Shown: positions 1 to 9,029 of the stretch, in pieces
How positions within the stretch are numbered: the stretch's first letter is position 1
Layout of the letters: each line of letters begins with the position of its first letter
DNA from: Neobacillus sp. PS3-40
GTDB lineage: Bacteria; Bacillota; Bacilli; Bacillales; Cytobacillaceae
Direction of reading: 5' to 3'
DNA: 64,000 bases
NCBI RefSeq assembly: GCF_030915485.1
Contig: NZ_CP133266.1
Span: 2,980,001 to 3,044,000, forward strand
Notes under the pieces: model-generated
The model's database searches: none
What the model was told of the DNA's origin: nothing
Seen by the model: only the letters and a program-made list of their open reading frames with translations
Program-made: the position numbers and the translations under genes

Positions 1-636
1 AATGTTGAAAAAGTGATTTCTTTAAAGCCTCAATTAGTATTAGCTAATTCGACGAATTCTAAGCAGAGTTTACAACAGCTAAGAGATGCTGGGATTCCTG
101 TTTTAGTAGTAAATGATGCAGAAAGTTTCAAGCAAGTCTATCAATCCATTGAAATGATTGGGAAGGCGACAGGTGAGAAACAAGAAGCAAAAGAAGTGAT
201 TCAAGGAATGAAGAAAAAACTAGCAAGTATATTGGGGAAAGTAAAAACTATTTCTGATGATGAGCAGAAGAAGGTATTTGTTGAAGTATCGCCAGAACCA
301 GAAATTTATACAGCTGGGAAAAATACGTTCATAGATGAAATTTTGACGATGATTCATGCAAAAAATGCGGCAAAAAAACTTGATGGATGGGTGAAAATGA
401 ATGATGAAGCAGTCATCGAAATGAACCCAGACATCATTCTTACAACCTATGGTTATTATACAAAGGATCCGGTTGGAAAAGTGTTAAGTCGCAAGGGTTG
501 GCAGGAGGTCAAAGCTATTAAAAATAAGCAAGTAGTAGATGTAAACTCAGATCTTGTGACTCGTCCGGGCCCTCGTTTAGTAGAAGGAGTGGAGGCTCTT
601 GCAAAAACAATCTATCCAGACAATTTTGCAAAATAA
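1..636 (+). CDS. btuF: Cobalamin ABC transporter substrate-binding protein, 3' part
   Basis: The frame is open from base 1, so the gene starts upstream of the window and lacks its signal peptide here. The visible 211 residues are the C-terminal part of a periplasmic-binding-like (BtuF/FecB, helical-backbone) lipoprotein: a segment saying the protein is a target of metal-chelate or corrinoid capture, with the family-typical ending in which the ligand is held (motifs SPEPEIYTAGKNTF and VTRPGPRLVEGVEALA). It overlaps the BtuC-like permease gene and heads an operon of cobalamin genes, so corrinoid is the likely ligand; heme or siderophore binding cannot be excluded from the fold alone. Confidence 0.85.
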   Translation, partial: NVEKVISLKPQLVLANSTNSKQSLQQLRDAGIPVLVVNDAESFKQVYQSIEMIGKATGEKQEAKEVIQGMKKKLASILGKVKTISDDEQKKVFVEVSPEPEIYTAGKNTFIDEILTMIHAKNAAKKLDGWVKMNDEAVIEMNPDIILTTYGYYTKDPVGKVLSRKGWQEVKAIKNKQVVDVNSDLVTRPGPRLVEGVEALAKTIYPDNFAK

Positions 637-1657
637 TAAAACATTTCACTATCTAACTGCTTTTACTTTTTTGATGATGGCTGGGATATTAGGAATTTCA
701 ATTGGAACAGTTTCTGTGCCGATTCTTGACATTATTCGGATGACTTTTGGATACGTTCTCCATATATCTTCTCTTAAGTCTGTAGATCCTACGAATGTAA
801 ATATTGTCATGAATATACGACTTCCTAGAGTTATTTTGGCAGGACTTGTAGGAGCATCTCTCGCAATTGCGGGAGCTGCTTTCCAATGTCTCTTACGGAA
901 TTCGTTAGCAGACCCATATACGTTAGGAGTATCTTCTGGTGCTTCTTTAGGTGCGGTTCTTACCCTTTTTTTAAATCTTTCCCTACCGCTCTTTGGGCTG
1001 TTTACTTTACCTGTAATAAGTATTTTCACAGCGTTTGCTACAATCTTTCTTGTCTTATTTTTTGCCCAAAGAATGGATCGAACGTTGAGAGTTGAAACGA
1101 TTATCTTAACCGGGGTTATTTTCAGTTCTTTTCTCGGAGCTCTCATTTCGTTGATGATCGCTTTAACAGGAGAGGAGCTACGACAAATCATCGGATGGCT
1201 TTTAGGAAGCGTATCTATGAGAGGGTGGGATTACATTTGGATTATCCTACCGTTCTTTTTGTTTGGCTCACTCTTATTACTTTTAAATGCAAAAGAATTG
1301 GATGTAATGTCATTTGGTGAAGAACAAGCAAAACATTTAGGAGTGGATGTTCAAAGAAAGAAAATGCTTGTGCTTGTTGCTGGTTCAATTTTGACAGGTG
1401 CCGCTGTGGCCGTTTCTGGAACAATCGGATTTGTTGGTCTTGTGATTCCACATTTTATAAGAATCCTTTGGGGGCCTGAGCATAAGCATTTACTTCCTTT
1501 ATCGATTTTAATAGGTGGTGGCTTTCTAATTTTGGCTGATCTTGTGTCGAGGACCATCATTGCACCATCTGAATTACCAATTGGTGTAATAACAGCCCTA
1601 ATTGGAGCACCTACTTTTGCGGTGATTTTGATGAAAAGACGGTTGGAAAGAAGGTGA
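599..1657 (+). CDS. btuC: Cobalamin ABC transporter permease (BtuC/FecCD family)
   Basis: This 352-residue, very hydrophobic protein has the FecCD/BtuC permease signature (RLPRVILAGLVGASLAIAGA near residue 75, and SGTIGFVGLVIPHFIR near residue 273, the loop that docks to the ATPase). It should form the dimeric channel for corrinoid import. The TTG start at 599 lies inside btuF and has AAGGAG nine bases upstream; a second in-frame TTG at 626 is possible. It is followed after four bases by the ATPase gene. Family assignment is firm; the corrinoid substrate is inferred from the operon. Confidence 0.9.
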   Translation: MQKQSIQTILQNNKTFHYLTAFTFLMMAGILGISIGTVSVPILDIIRMTFGYVLHISSLKSVDPTNVNIVMNIRLPRVILAGLVGASLAIAGAAFQCLLRNSLADPYTLGVSSGASLGAVLTLFLNLSLPLFGLFTLPVISIFTAFATIFLVLFFAQRMDRTLRVETIILTGVIFSSFLGALISLMIALTGEELRQIIGWLLGSVSMRGWDYIWIILPFFLFGSLLLLLNAKELDVMSFGEEQAKHLGVDVQRKKMLVLVAGSILTGAAVAVSGTIGFVGLVIPHFIRILWGPEHKHLLPLSILIGGGFLILADLVSRTIIAPSELPIGVITALIGAPTFAVILMKRRLERR

Positions 1658-1661
1658 GGAT

Positions 1662-3134
1662 ATGATTGATGTTATCCGTGCATCAGGGGGATATTCAAAT
1701 CATCCCATTCTTAAGGACATTTCCTTTGAAGTGAAAAAAGGGGAGCTTCTTGGAATCATTGGCCCAAATGGGAGCGGTAAGACAACACTCTTAAAAATGA
1801 TCAGTGGCATCCTACCAGTGCAAAAAGGTGACATAACGATTAAGGGCAAGACGATTTCAGCCTATTCAACAAAGGACTTTGCCAAACTTACAGCGGTTCT
1901 GCCCCAGCATACATCACAAACATTTGGCTACACCGTGAAAGAAACGGTTTCATTGGGAAGATATGCCCATCAAAGTGGGTGGTTTCAATCCTTTAGTAAA
2001 GAAGATGAAAAGATTGTTCAAGAAGTTATGGAGATGACTAGAGTCCAGAATTATCAGGATTCTCTTCTGGACGAACTCTCAGGTGGAGAACGTCAACGAG
2101 TTTTTCTTGCCCAAGCTTTAGCACAGAAACCTGAGATCCTCCTATTGGATGAACCAACAAACCATCTTGACTTGTCCTACCAAAAAGAATTACTAGATTT
2201 ATTGAAGAAATGGACAAAAGAAAAGGGATTAACGGTTGTATCCATTTTCCATGATCTAAATTTGGCAGGTCTTTATTGTGATAAGCTGTTGCTTTTACAT
2301 AAAGGTAAGATGGAAATCAATCATCAACCTAATGAGGTACTGAAGGAAGAAAGAATTCAATCTGTTTATAGGACAAAAATTGAAAAATATCCACATCCTA
2401 AAGTTCCGAAGCCGCAGATGATGTTTGTTCCTGAAGGACAAAACAGTGATGTCGTTGATTGCGGTATTCATGAAGGGCTTTTGCGCGTTTCAAAAGAAAT
2501 GATTACACTTGAATCGCCAATCCTAATAAGAACGATGTCATCTGGTGTAACGGGTTCTGGGTTAGGATGGTATCGAACATTTGTCAATCGCCACGTAGGA
2601 AAAGACTATCACTGCCAAGATCACAAACGTGAAATGACGGAATATTTAAAAATTAGAGAGTTTGACCCAAATGAAACTGTTGGAATGATGACAGCTGTTC
2701 AATTGGAGGATGTTTCCTATCAGTTTTTTGAAGAGGATAGTTTTTCCACATTGATTGTCGTCACAGCTGGAGTAAGCAATGCTGTGGATGCTACTAATGG
2801 GCAGAGGTCTGCATTTATCCCTTCACCAGGAACCATAAATATATGGGTATTTGTTAATGGTGAATTAACAGAGGAGGCCTTTATTCAATGTATTATGACA
2901 GCGACAGAGGCAAAGGTAAAAGCTCTTCAAGAACGAAATATTCTTGATCCATTATCAGGAACGCTAGCAACAGGAACATCGACAGACAGTATTTTAATTG
3001 CTGCCACCCAAAAAGGGATGGTACTCCCTTTTGGAGGGACGATTACGCCGTTAGGAAGACTTGTTGGAAGAGGAGTCTATCAATGTACAAAACAGGCTCT
3101 TACCAATTACTTTAAAAGGATTCAGACCATATGA
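1662..3134 (+). CDS. btuD: Cobalamin ABC transporter ATPase fused to adenosylcobinamide amidohydrolase (BtuD-CbiZ)
   Basis: Two domains are joined. Residues 1 to about 255 are an ABC ATPase with Walker A GPNGSGKTTL, signature LSGGERQRV and Walker B ILLLDEPTNHLDL, the partner of the BtuC-like permease. Residues about 265 to 490 match CbiZ, the amidohydrolase that cleaves the aminopropanol side chain of adenosylcobinamide to give adenosylcobyric acid (motifs MSSGVTGSGLGWYRTF, VVTAGVSNAVDA, ATGTSTDS). CbiZ allows remodelling of imported cobamides with foreign lower ligands, which fits cbiB, cobD, cobU and cobS downstream. Such fusions are known in Bacillus relatives. It overlaps cbiB by four bases (ATGA). 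Confidence 0.88.
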   Translation: MIDVIRASGGYSNHPILKDISFEVKKGELLGIIGPNGSGKTTLLKMISGILPVQKGDITIKGKTISAYSTKDFAKLTAVLPQHTSQTFGYTVKETVSLGRYAHQSGWFQSFSKEDEKIVQEVMEMTRVQNYQDSLLDELSGGERQRVFLAQALAQKPEILLLDEPTNHLDLSYQKELLDLLKKWTKEKGLTVVSIFHDLNLAGLYCDKLLLLHKGKMEINHQPNEVLKEERIQSVYRTKIEKYPHPKVPKPQMMFVPEGQNSDVVDCGIHEGLLRVSKEMITLESPILIRTMSSGVTGSGLGWYRTFVNRHVGKDYHCQDHKREMTEYLKIREFDPNETVGMMTAVQLEDVSYQFFEEDSFSTLIVVTAGVSNAVDATNGQRSAFIPSPGTINIWVFVNGELTEEAFIQCIMTATEAKVKALQERNILDPLSGTLATGTSTDSILIAATQKGMVLPFGGTITPLGRLVGRGVYQCTKQALTNYFKRIQTI

Positions 3135-4093
3135 GCTACCATATAGCTGCAATTGTTTTCGCTTATTTTATTGATTTGATTGTAGGTGACCCACTGAACT
3201 GGCCACATCCAGTTAAATGGTTTGGAAAAATGATTCGTTTTTTTGATGTTCATTGGAACAAAGGGTTGAACCGAAAATATAAAGGAACCATTATGGTTGT
3301 TCTCTTGGTTGTCATCGTCTTTAGCATAAGTTTTGGGATGGTTTCATTTTTCTATCATGTTCATCCTTTAGTTGGAATGATAATAGAGGCTGTCTTGATT
3401 TCGACAACAATTGCTCAAAAGAGTTTAGAAGAGGCTGCGATGGAAGTGGTTCGGCCCTTACAAGCCAATCGTCTTCAAGAAGCAAGAAAGAAGTTATCGT
3501 ATATTGTTGGACGGGATACGGAAAATCTATCAGTGCAAGAGATTGTGAGAGGAACGGTCGAAACGGTCGCGGAAAATATAAGTGATGGGATTACTGCCCC
3601 ACTCTTTTGGAGTTTAATAGGGGGTGCGCCATTTGCTCTTGTTTACCGAGTGATTAATACATGTGATTCCATGGTTGGCTACCGTAATGAAAAGTATGAG
3701 GCGTTTGGATTAACTTCTGCAAAATTTGATGATGTCTTGAATTGGCTACCAAGCAGAATAACAGCATTTGTGATGATGCAAGTGATGAAGCCGAAAAAAG
3801 TAACGACAAAAATGGCTTGGTCCATTCTTTTGCGTGATGCACGGAAACATCCAAGCCCAAACAGTGGCTGGGGTGAAGCAGCTGTTGCTTCCCTTCTAGG
3901 GATCCAGCTTGGCGGGATAAATATATACAATGGAAGAAAGTCGTTCCGTGCTTTAATGGGAGACCCATTAGATAGACTGCAGATGAAACATATTTTGGAA
4001 ACCATCACGATAATGAAGAGAACCGTGTTTATTTTTTTATTGTTAATGGTTTTAGGAGGAATCACGATTGAATTGGCCTTTGCATGGATCTAA
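3131..4093 (+). CDS. cbiB: Adenosylcobinamide-phosphate synthase CbiB
   Basis: A 320-residue multi-pass membrane protein of the CbiB/CobD(Pseudomonas) family. It condenses adenosylcobyric acid with (R)-1-amino-2-propanol O-phosphate to give adenosylcobinamide phosphate. Family signatures are visible: LIVGDPLNWPHPVKWFGKMI near the N terminus, SYIVGRDTENL and ETVAENISDGITAPLFW in the middle, and HPSPNSGWGEAAVASLLGIQLGG later. It overlaps btuD-cbiZ by four bases and the next gene by 26 bases, so translational coupling is likely. It restores the side chain that CbiZ removes. Confidence 0.93.
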   Translation: MSYHIAAIVFAYFIDLIVGDPLNWPHPVKWFGKMIRFFDVHWNKGLNRKYKGTIMVVLLVVIVFSISFGMVSFFYHVHPLVGMIIEAVLISTTIAQKSLEEAAMEVVRPLQANRLQEARKKLSYIVGRDTENLSVQEIVRGTVETVAENISDGITAPLFWSLIGGAPFALVYRVINTCDSMVGYRNEKYEAFGLTSAKFDDVLNWLPSRITAFVMMQVMKPKKVTTKMAWSILLRDARKHPSPNSGWGEAAVASLLGIQLGGINIYNGRKSFRALMGDPLDRLQMKHILETITIMKRTVFIFLLLMVLGGITIELAFAWI

Positions 4094-5144
4094 TCCCCAA
4101 TATGTATATCAATCTCTTCAGCTTCCAATGCCAAAGGTAATCATTGATTTTAGTGTGAATCTTAACCCATTTGGACCGCCAGACTCATTAAAAAGAAATT
4201 GGCCACAGTGGCTGGGTTATATTGAAGACTACCCAGATCCAGAGGGAAGAGATTTAGTAGAAATACTTTATGAAAAAGAAAAGCTACCAAAAGAATCAAT
4301 CCTATTAGGAAATGGTGGAGCAGAGCTTATTACATTATTAGCTCGAATGCTTTTAGGGAAGCGGGTTTTGCTTATTCAACCAACTTTTACTGAATATGAA
4401 CAAATGTGCAGGGCATACGGATGTCATATTTCACATATGGTCCTTCAAGAAGGTAGCTGGGAATTGAATGTTAAGCTATTAACTTCAAAAATTAAAAAGT
4501 CGGATGCCCTTTTTCTATGCCATCCTAATAATCCGATGGGTATCGTTTATTCTGAATCCCTACTACTCGATATATTGAAGGTCTGTCAACAACAGCAATG
4601 TTTCATGATTGTGGATGAAGCCTTCTATGATTTCCTTGATGAAAGCCAAACGTTGGCACCACTCATCAAAAATAATGAGTATTTAATTGTTATTCGATCC
4701 TTAACCAAAATGTATTCCATTGCTGGACTGCGGTTGGGCTATTTAATGGCAAATCAATCGATTATCAGGGAATTAAAAAGCTATCAGCCACAGTGGAGTG
4801 TCAATACTTTAGCTTTATTAGCTGGAAAAGAATGTTTAAGCGATGAAGATCATGTGAACAAAACTCGTTTATTTATAAAAGGTGAACGAAATCGGGTGGT
4901 CAAAGCATTAAAGGATGATGGATATCTCCTATCCGATAGTAAGGTGAACTTTTATTTACTCCGAGATCCTTTGCTAGACCAGCAGCTGCCCTTGTTTCTT
5001 TTTTTATTAAAAAAAGGCTTTGTCCCAAGACATACGGCTAATTATTTAGGATTACAAGGACGATGGCTTCGGTTTGCGATTAAACAGCGACAAGAGAATG
5101 ATTTGCTTTTGGAGGCATTACGAGAATGGAAGAGCAGACACTAA
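4068..5144 (+). CDS. cobD: L-threonine-O-3-phosphate decarboxylase CobD
   Basis: A PLP-dependent fold-type I protein of 358 residues, in the histidinol-phosphate-aminotransferase-like family. It makes (R)-1-amino-2-propanol phosphate, the substrate of CbiB encoded just upstream. Visible are LGNGGAELI for cofactor phosphate binding, LCHPNNPMG, IVDEAFYDF and the PLP lysine context RSLTKMYSIAGLRLGYL. The start is TTG 4068 inside cbiB, chosen because AGGAGG at 4054-4059 is eight bases upstream. HisC-like aminotransferase activity is the alternative, but position in the operon and the N-terminal HGSNPQ motif favour CobD. Confidence 0.9.
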   Translation: MNWPLHGSNPQYVYQSLQLPMPKVIIDFSVNLNPFGPPDSLKRNWPQWLGYIEDYPDPEGRDLVEILYEKEKLPKESILLGNGGAELITLLARMLLGKRVLLIQPTFTEYEQMCRAYGCHISHMVLQEGSWELNVKLLTSKIKKSDALFLCHPNNPMGIVYSESLLLDILKVCQQQQCFMIVDEAFYDFLDESQTLAPLIKNNEYLIVIRSLTKMYSIAGLRLGYLMANQSIIRELKSYQPQWSVNTLALLAGKECLSDEDHVNKTRLFIKGERNRVVKALKDDGYLLSDSKVNFYLLRDPLLDQQLPLFLFLLKKGFVPRHTANYLGLQGRWLRFAIKQRQENDLLLEALREWKSRH

Positions 5145-5713
5145 TTTTTATCACAGGTGGTGCCAGAAGTGGGAAAAGTACATTTGCCGAGAAGATCGTA
5201 AGCAATTTGTCTAGCGATTGTGGTGGGAATCTTCATTATATTGCTAGCTGTAAGCCGTTAGATCATGAAATGAAAAATAGAATAAATCTCCATAAGAAAC
5301 AAAGGGAAGAAAGCGGTGTTCACTGGAAAACCTGGGAATGTCCCCTTGATTTAAGGAGTATTGCCCCGTCTTTTCAAACGGGAGATATTGTTTTATTAGA
5401 TTGTTTAACCATTTTATTATCAAATGAATTATTTCGAGATAGATATTTGGAAAGTTCATGGAACAATAAGGAACATCAAGAACTAGTCATCCAGTCTATT
5501 TTAAAAGGGATTGATGATATTAGAGAAAACAGCAAAGCCCTAGTTATTGTTTCCAATGAAGTACTAAATGAGCAAATAATCGATCGTTCACTTGTGCAAA
5601 CATATGGACGATTATTAGGATATCTTCACCAACAATTTGTCAAAAAGGCATCAAGGGCCTATGTAGTAGAGGCAGGTATTCCTGTCTTGATGAAGGGAGG
5701 TAGTGTTAGGTGA
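5126..5713 (+). CDS. cobU: Adenosylcobinamide kinase / adenosylcobinamide-phosphate guanylyltransferase
   Basis: A 195-residue CobU/CobP-family protein with P-loop GGARSGKS near residue 11. In Salmonella CobU the guanylylated histidine lies in an RIxxHK context; here RINLHKKQR keeps it, followed by HWKTWE. It should phosphorylate adenosylcobinamide and transfer GMP to give AdoCbi-GDP for CobS. The C-terminal third departs from the usual VSNEVGxGIVP...RxFRD pattern, reading VSNEVLNEQIIDRSL instead, so activity is not certain. It overlaps cobD and cobQ. Confidence 0.85.
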   Translation: MEEQTLIFITGGARSGKSTFAEKIVSNLSSDCGGNLHYIASCKPLDHEMKNRINLHKKQREESGVHWKTWECPLDLRSIAPSFQTGDIVLLDCLTILLSNELFRDRYLESSWNNKEHQELVIQSILKGIDDIRENSKALVIVSNEVLNEQIIDRSLVQTYGRLLGYLHQQFVKKASRAYVVEAGIPVLMKGGSVR

Positions 5714-7215
5714 AAGGAATCATGATTCAAGGAACAGCTTCAGATGTTGGAAAAAGTTTGATCACAACCGCTATTTGCCGCCTGTTGGCAAATGAAGGGG
5801 TAAAAGTGACTCCGTTTAAGTCGCAAAACATGTCCAATAATTCCTATGTAACAATGGATGGTAAAGAAATAGGTCGTGCCCAAGGAATTCAGGCAGAAGC
5901 GGCAAAAACGGATGCCTCTATTTGGATGAACCCCATCCTATTAAAACCAAGATCAGATCTTCAGTCCGAAGTGGTGTTACTGGGTAAAGCGATATGTACT
6001 TTATCGGGGAAAAGTTACCGGGATACTTATTATGAAAAAGGGTTAGTTACTATTATGAACTCATTAAGTAGGCTTAGTGAAAGCTATGAAGTGATTGTCA
6101 TGGAAGGTGCTGGTAGTCCGGTAGAGATTAATTTAAAAGATAAAGAGCTTGTTAATATGAAGATTGCAGAATTAGCAGGAGTCCCTGTCGTACTTGTGGC
6201 AGACATCGATAGGGGTGGGGTGTTTGCAAGTATCGTTGGAACACTGGAATTGCTGACTCCCCCGGAAAGAAATCGTGTAAAAGGGATTATCATTAATAAA
6301 TTTCGAGGGGACCAATCATTGTTTGAAGAGGGAGTTCGGTGGATTGAAGAAAAGACAGGAGTACCTGTTCTAGGTGTGATTCCTTATATGGACCATATGA
6401 TTGAAGGAGAGGACTCTCTATCTATTGCGGAACGTTTTTCTTCTAAACCGAAAAGAAGTATTGAAATTGGGGTTGTGAAAGTTCCCTTTATTTCAAATTA
6501 CAGTGATATTGAACCATTCCTGTATGAGGAGGATGTATCCATCAAATGGATAGAAAAGGCCGAGGACTTTGGCCATCCTGATGCGCTTATTATTCCGGGG
6601 ACGAAAAGTACGATTACTGATTTGCAATTTTTAAAGGACAGAGGGCTTGTAAAAGCCATTCGCTCTTATGTAGTTGAGGGTGGGATGATTGTTGGGATTT
6701 GTGGTGGTTACCAAATGATGTGTAAAGAGCTGGTGGATCTTGCTGGTACAGATACAGGGACAGCAAATATGGTTGTTCAAGGTCTGGGATTAATCCCGGC
6801 AAAAACTATTTTCCATCAAGAAAAAATAACAACAAGAGTTTCAGGCAATCTTCATCCGCTAACTCGGATTGAGGGAATTTCATTAGAAGGGTACGAAATC
6901 CATTTAGGGAAAACAGAATATGATGCATTTGCAACAGTATCTCCATTTATTCTCTGTGAAGATGGAGAAACGGATGGGTACTATGCGTTTGATGGCCAAA
7001 TTATTGGTACGTATTTACATCATCTTTTTCATAATGATGAATGGCGAAGCCATTGGTTGAATAAAATTCGTGCGATGAAAGAGCTTCAGATGAGGGAAAT
7101 TGTTTCATTACAATCATTAAAGGACAGACGATTTGATGATTTGGCGGATATGGTGAAAGAACACCTCGATTGGAATCAAGTTAAAAGAATCATTTCACAG
7201 TGGGAAAAATCATGA
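5710..7215 (+). CDS. cobQ: Cobyric acid synthase CobQ/CbiP
   Basis: A 501-residue glutamine-dependent amidotransferase that amidates adenosylcobyrinic acid a,c-diamide at four side chains to give adenosylcobyric acid. The N-terminal dethiobiotin-synthetase-like domain has IQGTASDVGKSLITTA and GSPVEINLKDKE; the C-terminal class I glutamine amidotransferase has the nucleophile in GGMIVGICGGYQMM. The start is GTG 5710, overlapping the cobU stop (GTGA). CobQ acts before the nucleotide loop; no corrin-ring genes are in this window, so either they lie elsewhere or incompletely amidated corrinoids are salvaged. Confidence 0.93.
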   Translation: MKGIMIQGTASDVGKSLITTAICRLLANEGVKVTPFKSQNMSNNSYVTMDGKEIGRAQGIQAEAAKTDASIWMNPILLKPRSDLQSEVVLLGKAICTLSGKSYRDTYYEKGLVTIMNSLSRLSESYEVIVMEGAGSPVEINLKDKELVNMKIAELAGVPVVLVADIDRGGVFASIVGTLELLTPPERNRVKGIIINKFRGDQSLFEEGVRWIEEKTGVPVLGVIPYMDHMIEGEDSLSIAERFSSKPKRSIEIGVVKVPFISNYSDIEPFLYEEDVSIKWIEKAEDFGHPDALIIPGTKSTITDLQFLKDRGLVKAIRSYVVEGGMIVGICGGYQMMCKELVDLAGTDTGTANMVVQGLGLIPAKTIFHQEKITTRVSGNLHPLTRIEGISLEGYEIHLGKTEYDAFATVSPFILCEDGETDGYYAFDGQIIGTYLHHLFHNDEWRSHWLNKIRAMKELQMREIVSLQSLKDRRFDDLADMVKEHLDWNQVKRIISQWEKS

Positions 7216-8006
7216 AATCTACTCTATTTGGATTGATTATGAATCTGCAATTTTTTACCTCTATCCCCATTCGAAAAGAGGTGCAGATTACCCAAAATAA
7301 TTTGGAGCGAGCAATTCAGACCTTTCCCTTGTTGGGATGGTTACAAGGAAGTATCTATGCTGGTCTATTGTATAGTCTGCTTCATTGGACAAGCCTTTCG
7401 CAGCTAGCGATTGCATTTGCATTATGGCTTTGCATGATTGTGTTAACCGGGGGAATCCATCTTGACGGCTGGATCGATTGCAGTGATGCCTTTTTTTCCT
7501 ATCGTGATAAGGAAAAAAGGCTGGAGATCATGAAAGACCCACGGACAGGGGCCTTCGGAGTCATTAGTGTAATCGTGCTGTTAGGTGCTAGATTCCTATT
7601 TATATATGAAATCATTATGAAGATAGAAGTTCTTTCCTATATTCTGATTATCTTTATCCCATTCTTTAGCAAAATATTGATGGGGATGGTTGTAACACTT
7701 GTACCCCCCGCTAAGAAAGAGGGATTAGGATATCTATTCCAGCAATCCTGTAAGCGAACAACTTTGTGGATATACCCTTTTTATATTGCCATAGGGTTGA
7801 TTCTATTATGGATATGGCAAAGAGAAAGTATCAATATGGTGATGTGCATGCTGAGTGCAACAATCTTCTCCTTTCTATTTTTACGAAAAAAAGTGATGAA
7901 TTGGTTTGGCGGGATTACAGGTGATGTTGTGGGTGCATCAATAGAAGGAGTGGAAGGTTTTTTATGGATGATCGTGTGGTTATTTCATTATTACGGCATG
8001 GGTTGA
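7212..8006 (+). CDS. cobS: Adenosylcobinamide-GDP ribazoletransferase CobS (cobalamin synthase)
   Basis: An integral membrane protein of about 264 residues of the CobS family, which joins AdoCbi-GDP and alpha-ribazole (phosphate) in the penultimate step of cobalamin synthesis. The conserved acidic motif GGIHLDGWIDCSDAFF and the following MKDPRTGAFGV are present. An upstream in-frame GTG at 7200 exists, but ATG 7212 forms an ATGA overlap with the cobQ stop and gives the usual N terminus MKSTLFGLIMNLQFFTSIP. Its last 40 bases overlap cobC. Confidence 0.92.
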   Translation: MKSTLFGLIMNLQFFTSIPIRKEVQITQNNLERAIQTFPLLGWLQGSIYAGLLYSLLHWTSLSQLAIAFALWLCMIVLTGGIHLDGWIDCSDAFFSYRDKEKRLEIMKDPRTGAFGVISVIVLLGARFLFIYEIIMKIEVLSYILIIFIPFFSKILMGMVVTLVPPAKKEGLGYLFQQSCKRTTLWIYPFYIAIGLILLWIWQRESINMVMCMLSATIFSFLFLRKKVMNWFGGITGDVVGASIEGVEGFLWMIVWLFHYYGMG

Positions 8007-8590
8007 CAGTAGAGAATGAACAATCAGCCTATATTGGATGGACAAACTCACCGCTAAGTCCATCAGGGAGAGAAAGTTTGCTTTATTTAAAAGGGAAGTT
8101 ACCTACAGCGGATCTTGTTTTTTCTAGTGATCTAACTCGTTGCCAAGAGACAGCGAAAATCCTATTTCCTACTAAAAAAGTATGGCCTATTGAAGAACTG
8201 AGAGAAATGCATTTTGGCTGTTGGGAAGGTAAAACGTATGAAGAATTAAAAGGTATAGAATCATATCAGAAATGGATAAACGATCCCTTTTCAGGTAGTC
8301 CAGATGGTGGAGAATCATTTGAGGAGTTTTGTTTGAGGGTTCAAAAGGGTTTTAGGAAAGTGAAAAATCAGATTCTCCAAATGGGTGTGTCAGATGTAGT
8401 GATTATCACCCATGGAGGTGTGATTCGCTATTTGCTTTCCACTTTTTCTCCGCAAAAAAGAGCTTTTTTTGAATGGAGAGTCCCATATGGTGGTGGCCAT
8501 CAGGTTGTTTGGACGAAAGATGGTTTTAGGAGGGCAGAGACATGCATATCATTACAGGCGGTGCCTATAATGGAAAGTCAGCTTGGGTAA
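7964..8590 (+). CDS. cobC: Histidine phosphatase, alpha-ribazole phosphatase-like (CobC)
   Basis: A 208-residue histidine-phosphatase-superfamily protein. The catalytic motif LLRHGLTVENE lies near the N terminus, with SSDLTRCQETA, an acidic EMHFGCWEG and the second histidine in VIITHGGVIRYL. In a cobamide operon it most likely removes the 5'-phosphate of alpha-ribazole-5'-phosphate or of adenosylcobalamin phosphate. It starts inside cobS with AAGGAG upstream. Phosphoglycerate-mutase-like activity on another substrate is possible but less likely in this setting. Confidence 0.85.
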   Translation: MDDRVVISLLRHGLTVENEQSAYIGWTNSPLSPSGRESLLYLKGKLPTADLVFSSDLTRCQETAKILFPTKKVWPIEELREMHFGCWEGKTYEELKGIESYQKWINDPFSGSPDGGESFEEFCLRVQKGFRKVKNQILQMGVSDVVIITHGGVIRYLLSTFSPQKRAFFEWRVPYGGGHQVVWTKDGFRRAETCISLQAVPIMESQLG

Positions 8591-8982
8591 GAGAATATTA
8601 TCAGTTGAATATTTGTAAACATTTTCGGTGGATATCTGCCTATAAAGAGGGGAAATATCCAGAGGATCTATCTGTTTTTAATGAGCAGCTCATCATTTTA
8701 GAAGGAGTAGAACAGTGGATTTTTGGTTTGATTGAAGATTATCCATCAGCTAACCATCGCGAAATGGGAAGAAAACTTATTCAGAATTGGGTAAGTTGGG
8801 AACAAGGGAATATTGAACGAAAGTTAGTGATTATTGGCACGGATATTTCGAAAGGAATTGTGCCAATGGATCAAAATAGTAGAATGTGGCGTGATACAAC
8901 AGGCTGGTTTTACCAGGACTTAGTGAAAAACAGTAATCGATTTGATTTGGTTTGGTATGGGATTCAGAAGCAATTAAAGTAA
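8542..8982 (+). CDS. Short CobU-like P-loop protein
   Basis: A 146-residue protein starting MHIITGGAYNGKSAW, a P-loop resembling that of CobU, and ending with a segment GTDISKGIVPMDQNSRMWRD that matches the CobU pattern NEVGxGIVPxxxxxRxFRD. It lacks the HK...HW stretch that carries the guanylylated histidine in CobU, so it probably cannot transfer GMP by the known route. It overlaps cobC by 49 bases and precedes the adenosyltransferase gene. It may be a kinase-only paralogue or a subunit complementing the divergent CobU upstream; the function is not known to me. Confidence 0.7.
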   Translation: MHIITGGAYNGKSAWVREYYQLNICKHFRWISAYKEGKYPEDLSVFNEQLIILEGVEQWIFGLIEDYPSANHREMGRKLIQNWVSWEQGNIERKLVIIGTDISKGIVPMDQNSRMWRDTTGWFYQDLVKNSNRFDLVWYGIQKQLK

Positions 8983-9029
8983 CAAGTAGGAATGGAGTTT
9001 TTTAAAAAAAGAAATTGGAGGAATTGAAT

